Below, piece by piece: positions 10,687 through 22,100 of a stretch of 64,000 nucleotides of DNA. Source of the stretch: Sycon ciliatum (lineage: Eukaryota; Porifera; Calcarea; Leucosolenida; Sycettidae). The stretch covers positions 15,639,794-15,703,793 of the forward strand of contig NC_088647.1 in assembly GCF_964019385.1 (NCBI RefSeq), written 5' to 3'. The translations under genes were made by a program, and so were the position numbers. The stretch's first letter is position 1, and each line of letters opens with the position of its first letter. Below the pieces are notes generated by a model. That model was not told the origin of the DNA. It saw nothing but the letters and a program-made list of their open reading frames with translations, and did not search any database.

Positions 10687-11613
10687 TAGGGCTGAAACGA
10701 TTATACCGAATAATCGAGTACTCGTTTGATAACTCTAACGATCGAGCAATCGTTTAGATTACCGATTACGATTATTTTGCGTTTTTTAAATTTTTGTCCA
10801 GAAAGTACTGTAAACCCTCGTTTTGTGAAGTTTGAATCAGTTTCCGCTGGGAGTATGCAGTTGCCAGGGGTATGGTTCATGTTCTGAGGTTAAATTGACT
10901 TCAAAACTGCCATGTTTGGGAGCTACCCTTTCCCTTATGCAGATTTGTTGGTATTATGAAGGCATAGTTTGTGGAAGCAGAGTGATGCTTGCACAGAATG
11001 AGGACACTACGGTAGGTATCGGTTATAGCGTGGGTGTTTGAAAAACGACTTTCTATTCTTATTTCCGATATTTCTTACACACGATACATCAAGTGTGACA
11101 TATCATATGCATGTGCGCAGGGGCAGGAAGATCACTGTACGTGCAACGACGGGTTACGTAGTCGCTTAGTGCTACTGTGCATGCGGCTGGCCATAGTCCC
11201 ATAGGCTTACCATGTGGGCTATCCAACAAGAGTTACATGACCACAACAGTTGAACCTGCGGCACTAGTGCCACTACGTCTACGACGCAACGCGAGTCAGA
11301 TCAGAACTGCATGGGACAGATGTTATTACTACAGGCGATACACTTTGTACTAATCTGGCATGTTTTGCTACACAAAGTCCATTCTTAGGACCGATATATT
11401 TTACTATGCGATAAAATTGCTTGTAAGAATAAAAGTGCACTTGAAAGCCATGTTATGATTATGAAAACAGTTCATTCTTGTAGGCGGTATATTATTTTAC
11501 ACGACCACGCTATAACCGATACGCATTGTATTTGCTAACGATTATAATCGATTACTCGATCGTTAAGGTAAAGAGTAATCGATACGTGAAAATCCACGAT
11601 CGTTTCAGCCCTA
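10687..11613. mobile_element. hAT-type non-autonomous element, 8-bp TSD
   Basis: Terminal inverted repeats TAGGGCTGAAACGAT bound a 927-bp element flanked by the exact 8-bp duplication GAGAAAAT (10679-10686 and 11614-11621). The paralogous intron at 27600 has the uninterrupted sequence GAGGAAAT, an empty site. Eight-base duplications and this TIR style indicate the hAT superfamily. There is no transposase. A second MITE is nested at 11019-11519. Confidence 0.9.
11019..11519. mobile_element. Nested MITE with CGGTTATAGCGTGG ends, TA target
   Basis: Inverted ends TCGGTTATAGCGTGG flanked by TA lie inside the hAT element. A second copy is at 44738-45189. The interior contains GAAAAACGACTT and CGATACATCAAGTGTGAC in both. 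Probably Tc1/mariner-like; no ORF. Confidence 0.68.
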
Positions 11614-11831
11614 GAGAAAATGGCTTTCTTCCCAACTCACATTGTGTTTGTAGGGTCTAGGATTGCAATTGTGAAAGGCTACAGCATCACTTTCTACTTT
11701 TGGAGCTGCTTGGTTTGCTGTTGTCAGCAGATGTTTTAGACACCACTGGCACTCAAAAATTCTAGTATCTGGAACTACAAAAGGTAACCCAACTGACTGA
11801 CCGCTGAATTTCTCGCCATGTTACCTGAAAC

Positions 11832-11960
11832 ATGCAGGCAGGCATAGTGGGATGGTCTAAGACCATGATTGAGAAACACAGGGTACCAGGTTCAATTGAA
11901 ATTGAAGTTCTCCCAATCCTTTCAAAAATTATTATTATGATTATTATTAACTCGTCCTCG
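11832..11960 (+). mobile_element. tRNA-derived SINE head with (ATT)n tail
   Basis: The sequence GGCAGGCATAGTGGGATGG to GGTACCAGGTTCAA matches the SINE at 61681-62011 and holds a pol III B-box (GGTTCAA). It then runs into a different ATT-rich tail. It interrupts the intron sequence that is continuous at 27815-27835. Confidence 0.6.
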
Positions 11961-12114
11961 GTCCTCAAAGGGGTAAGCCTCATCATCTTCAGGGGCGTCA
12001 CCGGACCCCTTCACAGGGGGTGCACAGGAATTTTGCACAGGAAAACACGAAAAAGTTCGCTGATAGCAGGCCCGTTGCACCGACTTTGGAGGTGGGGCGA
12101 CTATGGGGTACGGG

Positions 12115-13392
12115 GCCCTCCCCCGGGAAAAATTCAAAAATTGAAGCCAATTGCAAGCATTTCCGGGCATTTGATGCCATTTCAGTGTAACTACAATGAA
12201 AGACTTTTTGATTCTGCAACAAGCCAAGAAGACGCTACGATCGGGGACAAGAATTCTTCGTTATCCTCCCCCGGGAAAAAATTTCAAAAATTGAATTATT
12301 GCAAGCATTTCCGGGCATTTGGTGCCATTTCAGTGTAACTACAATGAAAGACTTTTTGATTCTGCAACAAGCCAAGAAGACGCTACGATCGGGGAGAAGA
12401 ATTCTTCGTTATCCTCCCCCGGGAAAAAATTTCAAAAATTGAAGGCAATTGCAAGCATTTCCGGGCATTTGGTGCCATTTCAGTGTAACTACAATGAAAG
12501 ACTTTTTGATTCTGCAACAAGCCAAGAAGACGCTACGATCGGGGACAAGAATTCTTCGTTATCCTCCCCCGGGAAAAAATTTCAAAAATTGAAGGCAATT
12601 GCAAGCATAACCGGGCATTTGGTGCCATTTCAGTGTAACTACAATGAAAGACTTTTTGATTCTGCAACAAGCCAAGAAGACACTACGATCGGGGACAAGA
12701 ATTCTTCGTTATCCTCCCCCGGGAAAAAATTTCAAAAATTGAAGGCAATTGCAAGCATTTCCAGGCATTTGGTGCCATTTCAGTGTAACTACAATGAAAG
12801 ACTTTTTGATTCTGCAACAAGCCAAGAAGACGCTACGATCGGGGACAAGAATTCTTCGTTATCCTCCCCCGGGAAAAAATTTCAAAAATTGAAGGCAATT
12901 GCAAGCATTTCCGGGAATTTGGTGCCATTTCAGTGTAACTACAATGAAAGACTTTTTGATTCTGCAACAAGCCAAGAAGACGCTACGATCGGGGACAAGA
13001 ATTCTTCGTTATCCTCCCCCGGGAAAAAATTTCAAAAATTGAAGGCAATTGCAAGCATTTCCGGGCATTTGGTGCCATTTCAGTGTAACTACAATGAAAG
13101 ACTTTTTGATTCTGCAACAAGCCAAGAAGACGCTACGATCGGGGACAAGAATTCTTCGTTATCCTCCCCCGGGAAAAAATTTCAAAAATTGAAGGCAATT
13201 GCAAGCATTTCCGGGCATTTGGTGCCATTTCAGTGTAACTACAATGAAAGACTTTTTGATTCTGCAACAAGCCAAGAAGACGCTACGATCGGGGACAAGA
13301 ATTCTTCGTTATCCTCCCCCGGGAAAAAATTTCAAAAATTGAAGGCAATTGCAAGCATTTTCAGGCATTTGCTGCCATTTCAGTGTAACTAG
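12115..13392 (+). repeat. 150-bp tandem repeat, about 8.5 copies
   Basis: The period is exactly 150 bp: CCTCCCCCGGGAAAAA recurs at 12115, 12265, 12415, 12565, 12715, 12865, 13015, 13165 and 13315. Copies are about 98 percent identical, with the first and last more diverged. Since 150 is a multiple of three and the unit has no stop in one frame, a 357-codon open frame results. That frame lacks any recognisable domain and lies inside a transposable element, so I treat it as satellite rather than gene. Confidence 0.93.
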
Positions 13393-13432
13393 TGTAACTA
13401 GTCTACGAGTCGTACTGGTACTCGTACTGGTC

Positions 13433-13785
13433 ATGTACATGCACTCGCTACATGCACTCGCTACATGCACTCGCTACATGCACTCGCTACATGCACTCGC
13501 TACATGCACTCGCTACATGCACTCGCTACATGCACTCGCTACATGCACTCGCTACTTGCACTCGCTACATGCACTCGCTACATGCACTCGCTACATGCAC
13601 TCGCTACATGCACTCGCTACTTGCACTCGCTACATGCACTCGCTACATGCACTCGCTACTTGCACTCGCTACATGCACTCGCTACATGCACTCGCTACAT
13701 GCACCCGCTACATGCACTCGCTACATGCACTCGCTACATGCACTCGCTACTTGCACTCGCTACATGCACTCACGCGATCGCGGCA
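13433..13785 (+). repeat. 13-bp minisatellite CTACATGCACTCG
   Basis: About 27 copies of CTACATGCACTCG lie in tandem, with sporadic CTACTTGCACTCG variants and one CACCCG unit. Thirteen is not a multiple of three, so all three forward frames give the same repeated peptide read in turn. There are no spacers, so this is not a CRISPR array. Confidence 0.95.
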
Positions 13786-14179
13786 GCACAGTACAACTAG
13801 TTTTAGTGCATGCAGTTTATTAGTCGATTCTACCAGCACTACACTTTTCATAACCAGGAGTTCGCAAGAAAACCAAGGTCGGATTTTTTAGGGGGGTGCA
13901 CGTGCCCCCCGTGCCCATCACGGGTGACGCCCCTGATCTTTCGTTTCAATGCCTGTCCACGTTTAAAGATGTGCTCAGTGCCTATTAGCTCTTTCAAACC
14001 TCATCTTGGACCATTGGAAAACTTGTACTTCCTCCGTATACAAAACAACTTCGTGACTTTTTTTGAAGGCTGCGCACAGCTCTGGAATTGTTCCGTTTGA
14101 CTTGGAATAACACTCGTGGCATTGTCCAACTTGTTTAAAAGTTATATGCAAAGAAAAAAAAGCAACTCAGACGAATGAG

Positions 14180-14610
14180 GTTGAGTTTATTCAGAGTCTT
14201 CGTAGCTCGTGTCATTGTCACCTGACAACAGTGACTCCGCATCGCCAACAGTCGCTGCTTCCGCTCGCAACTCGTTCAGTTTCTCGTCAGGCGCAGTGAC
14301 GATTCGACACTGGACTTTGGCTACGTCCTCTTCATCTCCAGAGCTGTGTGCGAATCTGTGTCGACTATATTCAGTTGTTCCAACCCGCGACCTCCATTAT
14401 GCCGTGAAACGAGTCGCACAAGCACATCCATGCGCTTTGCATTTTCTCGGCAGGATAATCCTTCCAGCATTCTACAACGGCTTCGAGGAGGTCCCTGCAA
14501 TTCCCCTTGGCGACAAAGGAGACATCTGACTGGAGAGAGGCGAAGAAAGCCAGGTCGTCGACACTCCGATCCGCAGTCTGCGCTGGTTGCAAGACGACTG
14601 AAATGTTTCA
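14180..14610 (-). pseudogene. Possible transposase C-terminal fragment
   Basis: The minus strand reads DLAFFASLQSDVSFV, LLEAVVECWKDYPAEKM and MCLCDSFHGIMEVAGWN. This resembles the C-terminal end of DDE transposases of the Tc/pogo type (aspartate-rich start, then W-x-YP and a hydrophobic helix). The match is by pattern memory only and there is a frameshift near 14370. It could also be an unrelated reading. Confidence 0.35.
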
Positions 14611-14731
14611 TCTTGCCGTGCGAGCGGAATGTTCTCACGCTGCGTATGAGGTCGCGCACTGTAAGTACGAGCCTGGCAAACTTCATGGCAACGAGTACAG
14701 CGTGACTCCGTGTTCCGCGAGCTCCACTTTC

Positions 14732-15453
14732 ATGGCCAGGAATCGAGGACATCTGAGAGTTGTAATTTTTGTACTCCTCCGAGGTGTGATTTTTGGCGTG
14801 CTGGGCCAAGCACAAGGAAGCCATCTGCAAAAAAACTGCAGAAAATGGTTGTTGTTTGATCCTTTGGTGTAATCTTTGTTTCTAGTCGAAGCTAGTTGCT
14901 GTTTGGAGCAGAAACGCTGAAATTGACTATTTTCTGCATGTACTCATACATGTACTCATGTACTCAGGCATGCAGTCTCACTCGTATTTTAGCTCTTTTT
15001 CTGGAATGGATGCTGCTCTGCGCCCCTTGGTGAACATTTCCTGCGCTCGTGGAGCAGCTGAAAAGGACCACTGGTATGTCTGGTTCCTGGTTTGAAAGTG
15101 GAGAGTCGACTTTTGTGTCTTGAAAAAGGAGTAGAGAGCGATAAAGGTACGTCTGTGGCTGATTTTTGAGTGCTCATCGTACATTTTTGATCATGATAGA
15201 AATTCTCAGCCCAAAGTCAGACCAAAGTCAGCGCGATGATGGTCGTACAGTTTTCTTGTGGATTTTTTAGTTGTTTCATCTCGTATCTATGTCAGTATCG
15301 TGATGGTGAAGTGGAGAGGGTGATTTTCTTCCTCTGGGCTTCGTTCGGCCGACTTTGCTTCGTCCTCGTTGAAAAGTGATCCCGAAAAAAAGGTCGATTC
15401 GCAAAATTATGTTGATTTTCAATGTACGTGATGACATGCGATTGCTGGCTATG
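14732..15453. mobile_element. TIR element ATGGCCAGCAATCG, copy 1
   Basis: Three near-identical ~0.7-kb blocks (here, 23544-24323 and 51690-52396) share the ends ATGGCCAGCAATCG and CGATTGCTGGCTAT, which are inverted repeats. In the third copy the block splits intron sequence that is continuous in the module 4 copy. No clear TSD. Internal ORFs on both strands are conserved only because the copies are young. Confidence 0.7.
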
Positions 15454-15671
15454 GTCACTGTGTCTGTTTCGGGCAAGTAAGTGTCCTCACACGCATAGCT
15501 TCCGTGGAGAATCTGTACGGGATCAACCCAACTTACCTCGACATGAATGTGGGTTGTCGATTACAGCCTTTGGCGCGGTTTGTTGAGCAGGTTCTTGCTC
15601 AAAATCACCGTTGCAATAAAGTCACGAAGGTTTTGTATACGGAGGAAGTAGTAAGATGTCCTTCTCCAATG

Positions 15672-15740
15672 TGACTGGTAAACTGACATGCATGCTACTG
15701 CTAAACTGAAATGCATGCTAAGGCTAAACTGTAAAACAGG
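15672..15740. repeat. Short run of the 23-bp ACTGACATGCATGCTATTGCTAA minisatellite
   Basis: Two to three degenerate units of the ATGCATGC-containing 23-bp repeat sit immediately before the pogo-like MITE. The same pairing occurs at 28.9, 36.4 and 55.4 kb. Confidence 0.7.
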
Positions 15741-15755
15741 CTAAAACAACTATTA

Positions 15756-15942
15756 CAGTCAACTTGGCTAATAACGACTGCGGATATAACAACAATTCGC
15801 GAATAACGACAGAACGTCCATGCCCAGAGCAAAGTCCCATCCAACTGTAATACGTTATAGAGACTTCGGGTATAACGACACTTCGCGAATCAGGACACTT
15901 TTCTGATGCCCCGCCGAGTGTCGTTATACGCAAAGTTGACTC
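15756..15942. mobile_element. Pogo/Tigger-like MITE, copy 1
   Basis: The ends CAGTCAACTTGGCTAATAA and TATACGCAAAGTTGACTC form imperfect inverted repeats with TA outside, as in pogo/Tigger elements. Other copies lie at 28934-29120, 55465-55655, a broken one at 36443-36905 and a right half at 40187-40283. It sits next to each second-half CCP exon, so it was inserted before module duplication. Confidence 0.75.
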
Positions 15943-15962
15943 TACTACACTGTAAGACTAAC

Positions 15963-16068
15963 CTTCACATGTTGGTGGCTCCTTTGACCAGTTGCCATTT
16001 TCCAGACACTCCAACTTATTATTTCCTTGCAGAATATAGCCTTTGTTACATCTGTATGTGTATATCAC
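15963..16068 (-). CDS. CCP second-half exon, module 4
   Basis: This 106-bp minus-strand exon lies between an acceptor ending CACCTGCAG and a donor GTTAGTC. In phase 0-1 it encodes the C-terminal half of a sushi/CCP domain: VIYTYRC, then GYILQG, LEC, NGNWS and PPTCE. That gives three of the four CCP cysteines plus the conserved tryptophan. The fourth (first) cysteine comes from the 74-bp exon at 24952-25025, upstream in transcription. Its last base G joins TG of the next vWA exon to make the valine of CEVKCG. CCP domains are ligand-binding modules of secreted or membrane proteins. Confidence 0.85.
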
Positions 16069-16099
16069 CTGCAGGTGCACAACAATAATCAGATAATAT

Positions 16100-17060
16100 A
16101 GCCGAGCTAGATCAAATCTAGGCCAAAATACTGCAAAACGATGTTTTCCATTTCAACTCGAGTTTCAAACGAAGATCAATCTCCAGGCAACAGATCAAAC
16201 CAAGAATATTCATTCTTTAACAAACGCCATGTAGCAGCTGGGTGATAACTGCGCTCCACCACTAGTGTGCTGTCACCTACAATGTGTCAATGTACAGCTT
16301 CAGGAGTGCTACATATACCAGGATACTAACTAGTAGTGAGCCCTTTTCCACCTCAAGGCCATCTAGTATGTACTTGTAGGTGATTAGGTCTTAGGATGTG
16401 TGAACACCGCTTGCACACTGTATCATCCCCTCCTCTTTCTCATCTACATACATGTAGCTGGTAGTATACTACTGGCTTCTGCACTGTACACGATTCTTGA
16501 ACAGAAGCCTCAAATCATCTTTCTAAACGTATTCTATGATGGACAACTTTTATACTACCTGCCAAGTAGAGACCGTGTTCTAATAGACTGAACGCAACAC
16601 AGCCACCCGCTACATGTAGTCTGATGTGCAACGTGTCCATGATAGGACCAAAACTAGTGTGGGAACGGCCACTTCAATGCAGAATACTGGAAGCAAGAGT
16701 ACATAAGAAAGAGTGTGCAACTCGACAATCCCCGAGCCCACGGCGAAATTTTTTCATGACATCTGCCTTTGGCGGCGGTTTGGCTCACTGATGCGATCAT
16801 GCGTAGCCAGAGATCAAAGCAAAAATAATTTGTATATTACAGCTACGGTAGTCGAAGCAGAACAACGGACAATAGACCGATTTGTCTTGAACCTGATGAA
16901 CTCTCACCATATCTACAAAATAAGGTAAGGGCGGGAAAGCATATACACACTTCATCATACTTCTGCCAAAGAATGACGTTTTTTAATAACACTCTTGCTG
17001 TAAGTCAACAAATATTCGGCGCATGTTTATTCGAATAAACGCAGCGGCGACAACAACTAT
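16100..17060. other. Intron sequence shared between modules
   Basis: Blocks here (16080-16600) recur at 29260-29510, 40430-42990 and 55800-57350 with the same order, split by different insertions. They serve as the empty-site reference for the piggyBac-like (40558) and TATGGTTCACGG (41838) elements. No exon with proper splice sites was recognised. Confidence 0.6.
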
Positions 17061-17146
17061 AATAAAGCAATGAATAGAACTAACTCTGCCATCGTCACCA
17101 TGAATCTACAAAGTCAAATGTTTTCCATAATCGATTTTCTTGTCAC
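17060..17146 (-). mobile_element. Penelope-like 3' fragment, inverted partner
   Basis: This segment is the inverted copy of 22536-22625, sharing AACTCTGCC, CCATAATCGATTTTCTTGTC and the region around it. It is cut at 17147 by the gypsy LTR. Together the two form a broken head-to-head pair of the retroelement tails described at 19104 and 49346. Confidence 0.55.
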
Positions 17147-17429
17147 TGTTGTAGGATTCCCTTTCCTAAGACAAGATTCCCATTCTCAGGTTTCACCAGG
17201 CACTCAAATTGCTCATATCGATAGTAAATCTTGTCATGGAGGAGAAGAGAAAGAAAGGCAAGAAATACGCGAGCATGCGCGCGGCTTACAAGGCCAGCGA
17301 TTCGTCACGTGGACAGGAGCAGGAAATACGAAATACAAATGTAAGAAATAACAATCGTCATGCAATGATTACAGTAATACTCAAGTAATCATTGGCCTAT
17401 ACTACACAATTATTGGCCTATACTACACA
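17147..17429 (-). mobile_element. Ty3/gypsy 3' LTR (putative)
   Basis: On the minus strand the polypurine tract AGAGGAGGGGAA is followed by TGTGTAGTATAGG and a ~283-bp segment ending CCTACAACA, giving TG...CA ends. A 21-bp ATTGGCCTATACTACACAAT unit is doubled at the LTR start. No second LTR is present in the window, so the boundaries are inferred from the polypurine tract and the junction with the Penelope-like fragment. Confidence 0.5.
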
Positions 17430-17534
17430 ATTCCCCTCCTCTCACCATTCACGACCTCGTGAATAATAGGCAAGCAGGGCAAAAACAATTAAATTTATAA
17501 TATAGAAAAAAATTACGGGTATACATTGACCTAA

Positions 17535-19103
17535 CTACAAAACATAGTCAAATCTCGCAGGAGCAGTGCGGGTCCGGCCTGATCGACGCACTAATACTGG
17601 AGTAGCAAAAGGAGGAGGTAGAGTTGATACGGCAACAGGCGGCGACAACGGAGGCGTACTCGGCACAGAGTCATCGGCATCATGTGGCACAACAGGAACA
17701 AAGTCATTAGCTGACAAACTCACTGCGTCGGGGAGATCATTGACAGACGACGGTAAGGTAACTGGGCACGATGAAGTTACTGGCTTCAAGCGATTGAAGT
17801 GAACAGTACGTTCAACTCCATTCAGCAATAATGTGTATGATGTCGAACCATGAACACGCACAATAGTATGTGGACCAGACCAGAAACGATGAAATTTACG
17901 GTGCTCGCCAGCACGGATAACTGGATCATGAAGATATACTTGCTGACCGACAACATAAGGCTCACCATGAACGCGATGGTTATAGAACTGTTCTTGAGAC
18001 GTATGAGCAAGATCAGCATTATGACGGGCTTCAACGTGAATATTCCGCAGAGAAGTGTCGAGACTACGGACATAGGTATGCATATCAGTGGAAGGTGGCG
18101 AAGGTAAATTGAACACAATATCAGTTGGTAACCGGACATCCGCACCATACAGAAGGCGCGCTGGACTGAATCCAGTGTGCAGCACGATGTGACAACAAGA
18201 CGAGAGGGAACGTTGCATCCCACTCCGTACTGGTTGGAGTAATGTGGGCACGCAGCAGACCTAGAAGAGTGAGGTTGACGCGCTCCACCAGACCATCACC
18301 AGAAGGATGATACGGCGTGGTTTGCGTCTTCCGGATACCAAGGAGACGGCAGATATCCCCAAATGGCCGAGATTTGAATTGGGCCCCTTGATCTGAATGA
18401 AGCTGTTCAGGTGCACCGAACCGACTGATCCAGCCATTAACGACAGCTGCAGTGACCGAAGCAGCAGTGATATCGCGCAAAGGGAATGCCTCGACCGCGA
18501 TTACATCGCGTAAAGTAATCTGCCATGACCAGGAGATACTTATGGCCCAGTGACGTTTCAGGCAGAGGACCGACAATGTCCAAGGCAACAATTTCGAACG
18601 GATAACCGGCAATCATTGGCTGAAGTGGTGCACGGTTTGTTGGATTCTTCGCTCGAATCTGTGCACAGGTGTGACAGCATCTAAAAAATTCGGTGATGTC
18701 AGAAGCCATTCCAACCCAGTAGAAACGCAGACGAGCTTGAGACAGGGTTTTCTCCACACCAGGATGGTTAGCAGTAGGAAGAGAATGTACAGCGATCATG
18801 GCCGCTCCTGAAGTGAGCATGGTACGACCAGACGGCGTGACTCACCAACGTGGTCATGATCCGCAAAAGGAGGCAATACATACAAGACAGAATCAAGCAA
18901 AGACAACTGATCAATCTGTGACCAGATAATCTTGACAGTTCGACTAACACCAGAAATGTCATCTTCCGGAGGGCGAACGAACTTGCCATTAGCCGCGTCA
19001 TACAATGACCAGACTGTGGATAGCTCCGGATCCGAGCGTTGAGCATCAACTATAGCAGCAGATGATACATCATCCAGCTCAACGGTGACAGCACTGCTCT
19101 GTA
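17535..19103 (-). pseudogene. Ty3/gypsy pol: integrase region
   Basis: The minus strand encodes, in order, the RNase H-integrase spacer, then the integrase zinc-binding motif HPGVEKTLSQARLRF...CHTCAQIR (HHCC). Next come the catalytic core (IVALDIVGPLP with the first Asp; LHSDQGAQF with the second; ERVNLTLLGLLR with the Glu) and the C-terminal domain ending HFNRLKPV. D, D and E residues are visible, but frameshifts near 18500 and 18215 separate them, so it is not functional. Protease, RT and RNase H are missing because the element is truncated at 19103, where a Penelope-like tail begins. Confidence 0.85.
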
Positions 19104-19141
19104 AACAAAAGAAGCATGTTGTCGCACTGAAATTGTTTTAA
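19104..19141 (+). pseudogene. Penelope-like C-terminal codons before a transposon insertion
   Basis: The plus strand encodes LCKQKKHVVALKLF and a stop, the same C-terminus as at 43015-43150 (minus) and 47020-47059 (plus). The THAP transposon has inserted at the TTAA overlapping the stop codon. The 3' UTR resumes at 22348. Confidence 0.6.
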
Positions 19142-22100
19142 TGATAGCTTGCATACCGTCCTACCGGTAGGACCACGGGTCCTACCGGTAGGACCCAAGA
19201 AATCGAGCTGCAAAAGTGCTTTTGGTTGAGAATTTTTTTAAACAATAGGTCTTTTGCCAAATAAGACACACAGTGACTTGGCGGGGCATGGCATGTGTAC
19301 TGAATGCGTGACCCGGGCACACCACATACATGCAGTGCATTACGAGTCACGCGCGAGCTCTTGTTCCTGAACCGCAACGATCAATCACCGCGTTTGGCGT
19401 GTACTCACCCACGCGTCGAGAAAATAGTGACCTTCTTTTTTTGTTTTGCTTACAAAAACTATGTTTCTTCAAGCGATCGCGATCGCGATCGACATTCTAG
19501 AACAATAGTGAGGACGGTCACTGGATTTTCTCTGCCTAGTTCTTGTAAAGGGTTTAGTTTTGTTTTCTAGAAGATCTCTCCAGATTTTTTAGCCATGGGA
19601 AAGGCGATCACTGCTGCGTTCCGCAGTACAACAGCGACCGAAGTTCAGGCAAAATACTTTGTTCAATGTCTTCCCTGCTAGCAAGGAATCGAAAACTGGA
19701 GAAGCTAAGAGCGTGAGCAGTGACGAGTTGGACACAAGAAAGTCTTGGATTGCCGCCATTCGTCGAGATGAGCGGAATGGCTACGGGTACCATCATGTCA
19801 TACAATATAGTGGTGTTGTTCTAACCATTTCACTGATGAACACTATAGTCGCTATCGACGATATCCAAGTGGAGTTCAGCCTGGAGATTTCGCTCGGTTT
19901 GAAGACTCTGACATTCAGTACTACACTGGTTTTCCTTTGCTTGCTGCGTTTGATGCATGTATTCAATTTCCTTACCTGGATTATAAGAGCGTCTTTCCTT
20001 TCGCAGTAAACCAGTGGATGCCGATTCCAGGAAGAAAAGGAAACCCGGTGATGAACGGAAGATTAAGTTAATTGGCTTGGAGAGCTTTTTCATAACCATG
20101 GTTAGTCTTCGCCATGGCACACATACCAATCTCTCCGCGTCCTTCCCAAGTGGCAGAACGATTGCTGGATGTTTTCAAAAAGCTGCATCCTACAACATTC
20201 ATGATCATAGATGCTACAGTGCTGAAATGTAATATCGCTTCCAGTCTGTCTGCGCAGTCGCAACTCTACAGCTCATATGAGACGCATAACGTTACTACCT
20301 TGACGTGCCTCATTCGTATGACCCCAGATGCTGGTGCGGCGCTTACCTCCAAGTCATTTACGCGATCCACCAGTGACCACGAGCTCACAATCAGAAGCCA
20401 CTACTTAGATCTTCTGCCAGTAGCTGGCTATGGGACTTTGATTATGGCAGACCAAGGATTTGACAGGGATCTCTTGATGCCACATGGCGTAAAGCTGAAC
20501 ATTCCCCCGTTCAAGCGATCAAGCAACAGATGGCCTTAGAAGATATCCAGAAAACGCAACAAATTGCCACGTTACGAATTCATGTTGAGCGTCTGATGGA
20601 GCGAATCAGGGAGTTCTCTATCTTTTCAAAGATCGTTCCAGTAATTCTTTTCCCTATCATCATTCAGATATGGTCCATTATGGATTGTTCTCTGCCTGCT
20701 CACAGTATTCTAGGCTCCTTTACTTGCTGAAGCAAAATAATATGTTTTCCATGCCAACTGTTGCTAGCATTGCATGGCGAATTGATCTTCAGCAACACGA
20801 ATTTTGTCATGCCTGAACAATCATGCACAATACGGAGCAGCTAATGACTTAGTGGGTATAAATGTGGATAGTATGATATAATTTAGATTGCAATATTTGC
20901 AAAAGTGCAATGAATAATAATACCCCTCTTGATGAATATGAGTGCTGGCGGTTTAGCAATTTCCATGGTCACAGCAGACTTACAAGGGCGAATATAAAAG
21001 TATCTTTGCAACCATACAATAGGTCCTTTGGTAGAGCAGAGCTGGACCCAGTTTCAGGAAAACTAGGACGAAATGTAGCTGCTAGAGGGACGATTATGCT
21101 CATTGCGTCGCTATGGGCTTCCATGAGCTCAGCGTCAGCAATGCTCTGAATGGCAGCGGTTTTCCGCTTTCCTTGCCGATGCCTGCCGCCAAATATATCT
21201 GGAGTGTACAGTATTGGATCGATGTGATAGAACCAGGCCCTGAACAGATGGAGAAAGTTAGAATGTAAAACATGACATTGTACTGAAGTATCGATAAATG
21301 TACTTTTTCTTGTGCGAAATGTTGAAGACTGCATCCTGAAGTGGTACTTACCGATCGAGCAAATCACCCAGTTTCCTGGACACTCCGGCTCCTCTAGCTC
21401 GCAGGTAAGTCTTCAACTGGTTGATTGTCCATTTTTCAAAGGACTCGTTGTCCAAAGGCATCAAAAACCGAGCTTTGGGATCGCTAATTCAACTTGATTC
21501 TCCCTCGCAGGACTACTATCAACATTCCCTTCATCGCAACGTACCGCCACAAGAGATGAAGTGCTCGGCTCATTGACCGCTTCATCAGCCATGTATCAAA
21601 CATATCACAAAGGTCCAGCAAGAAGTAAATGCAAAAAACCTTTCTACATATCGGACAGCAATGAAGAAGCGAGAAGAAAACAGAATCCTTCGCTGTCAGT
21701 TTTTTTTCCGATCCAGGAGAGTCTCGTTTTTTCTGGCCGCCTGGGTGAGTACACGCCAAACGCGGTGATTGATCGTTGCGGTTCCAGAACAAGAGCTCGC
21801 GCTGGGAGGAATGCACTGCATGTATGGCGTGCCTGGGTCACGCATTCAGTACGCATGCCATGCCCCGCCAAGTCACTGCGTGTCTTATTTGGCAAAAGAC
21901 CTATTGTTGAGATGAGGTCTTTGTCAGGCAAAGTAATGGCGCAAAATGCAAGGCTATGTCCAGTGCATTGCGTATGCGCAATTTTACCGATTGTCAAAAT
22001 GGCCGCACATAATCCTGTCGGTGCGCTAGCAACTCTGTCCAAAGTGAATTTTGACCATGGCACATCAATTGTGGTGAGGTCCTAATGTTTTTATTAGCTT

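Larger units (their letters stand above)
11990..13935. mobile_element. TIR element CAGGGGCGTCACC carrying satellite arrays
   Basis: The ends CAGGGGCGTCACC and its complement GGTGACGCCCCTG bound 1946 bp, flanked by the direct repeat ATCTT. The same intron at 27846-27862 and 33018 reads ATCATCTTTCTTTTC without it, an empty site. The interior is almost entirely two tandem arrays. No transposase was seen, so it must be mobilised in trans. The superfamily is uncertain because of the 5-bp duplication. Confidence 0.82.

Noticed and set aside
13433-13785. Possible CRISPR-like array
   Set aside because: Units are contiguous 13-bp repeats without unique spacers, in an animal genome; it is a minisatellite.
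14736-14872. Plus-strand frame starting MASNRGHLRVVIFVLL, resembling a signal peptide
   Set aside because: It lies at the tip of a TIR element present three times, and includes the terminal repeat itself; conservation reflects young copies.
15906-16088. Repeated 60-codon plus-strand frame (also at 40243 and 55619)
   Set aside because: It is the antisense shadow of the CCP second-half exon and the adjacent MITE end.
16340-16600. Repeated plus-strand frame MNTACTLYHPLLFLIYI (also 41688, 57196)
   Set aside because: It is in duplicated intron sequence and is broken differently in each copy; no splice or start support.
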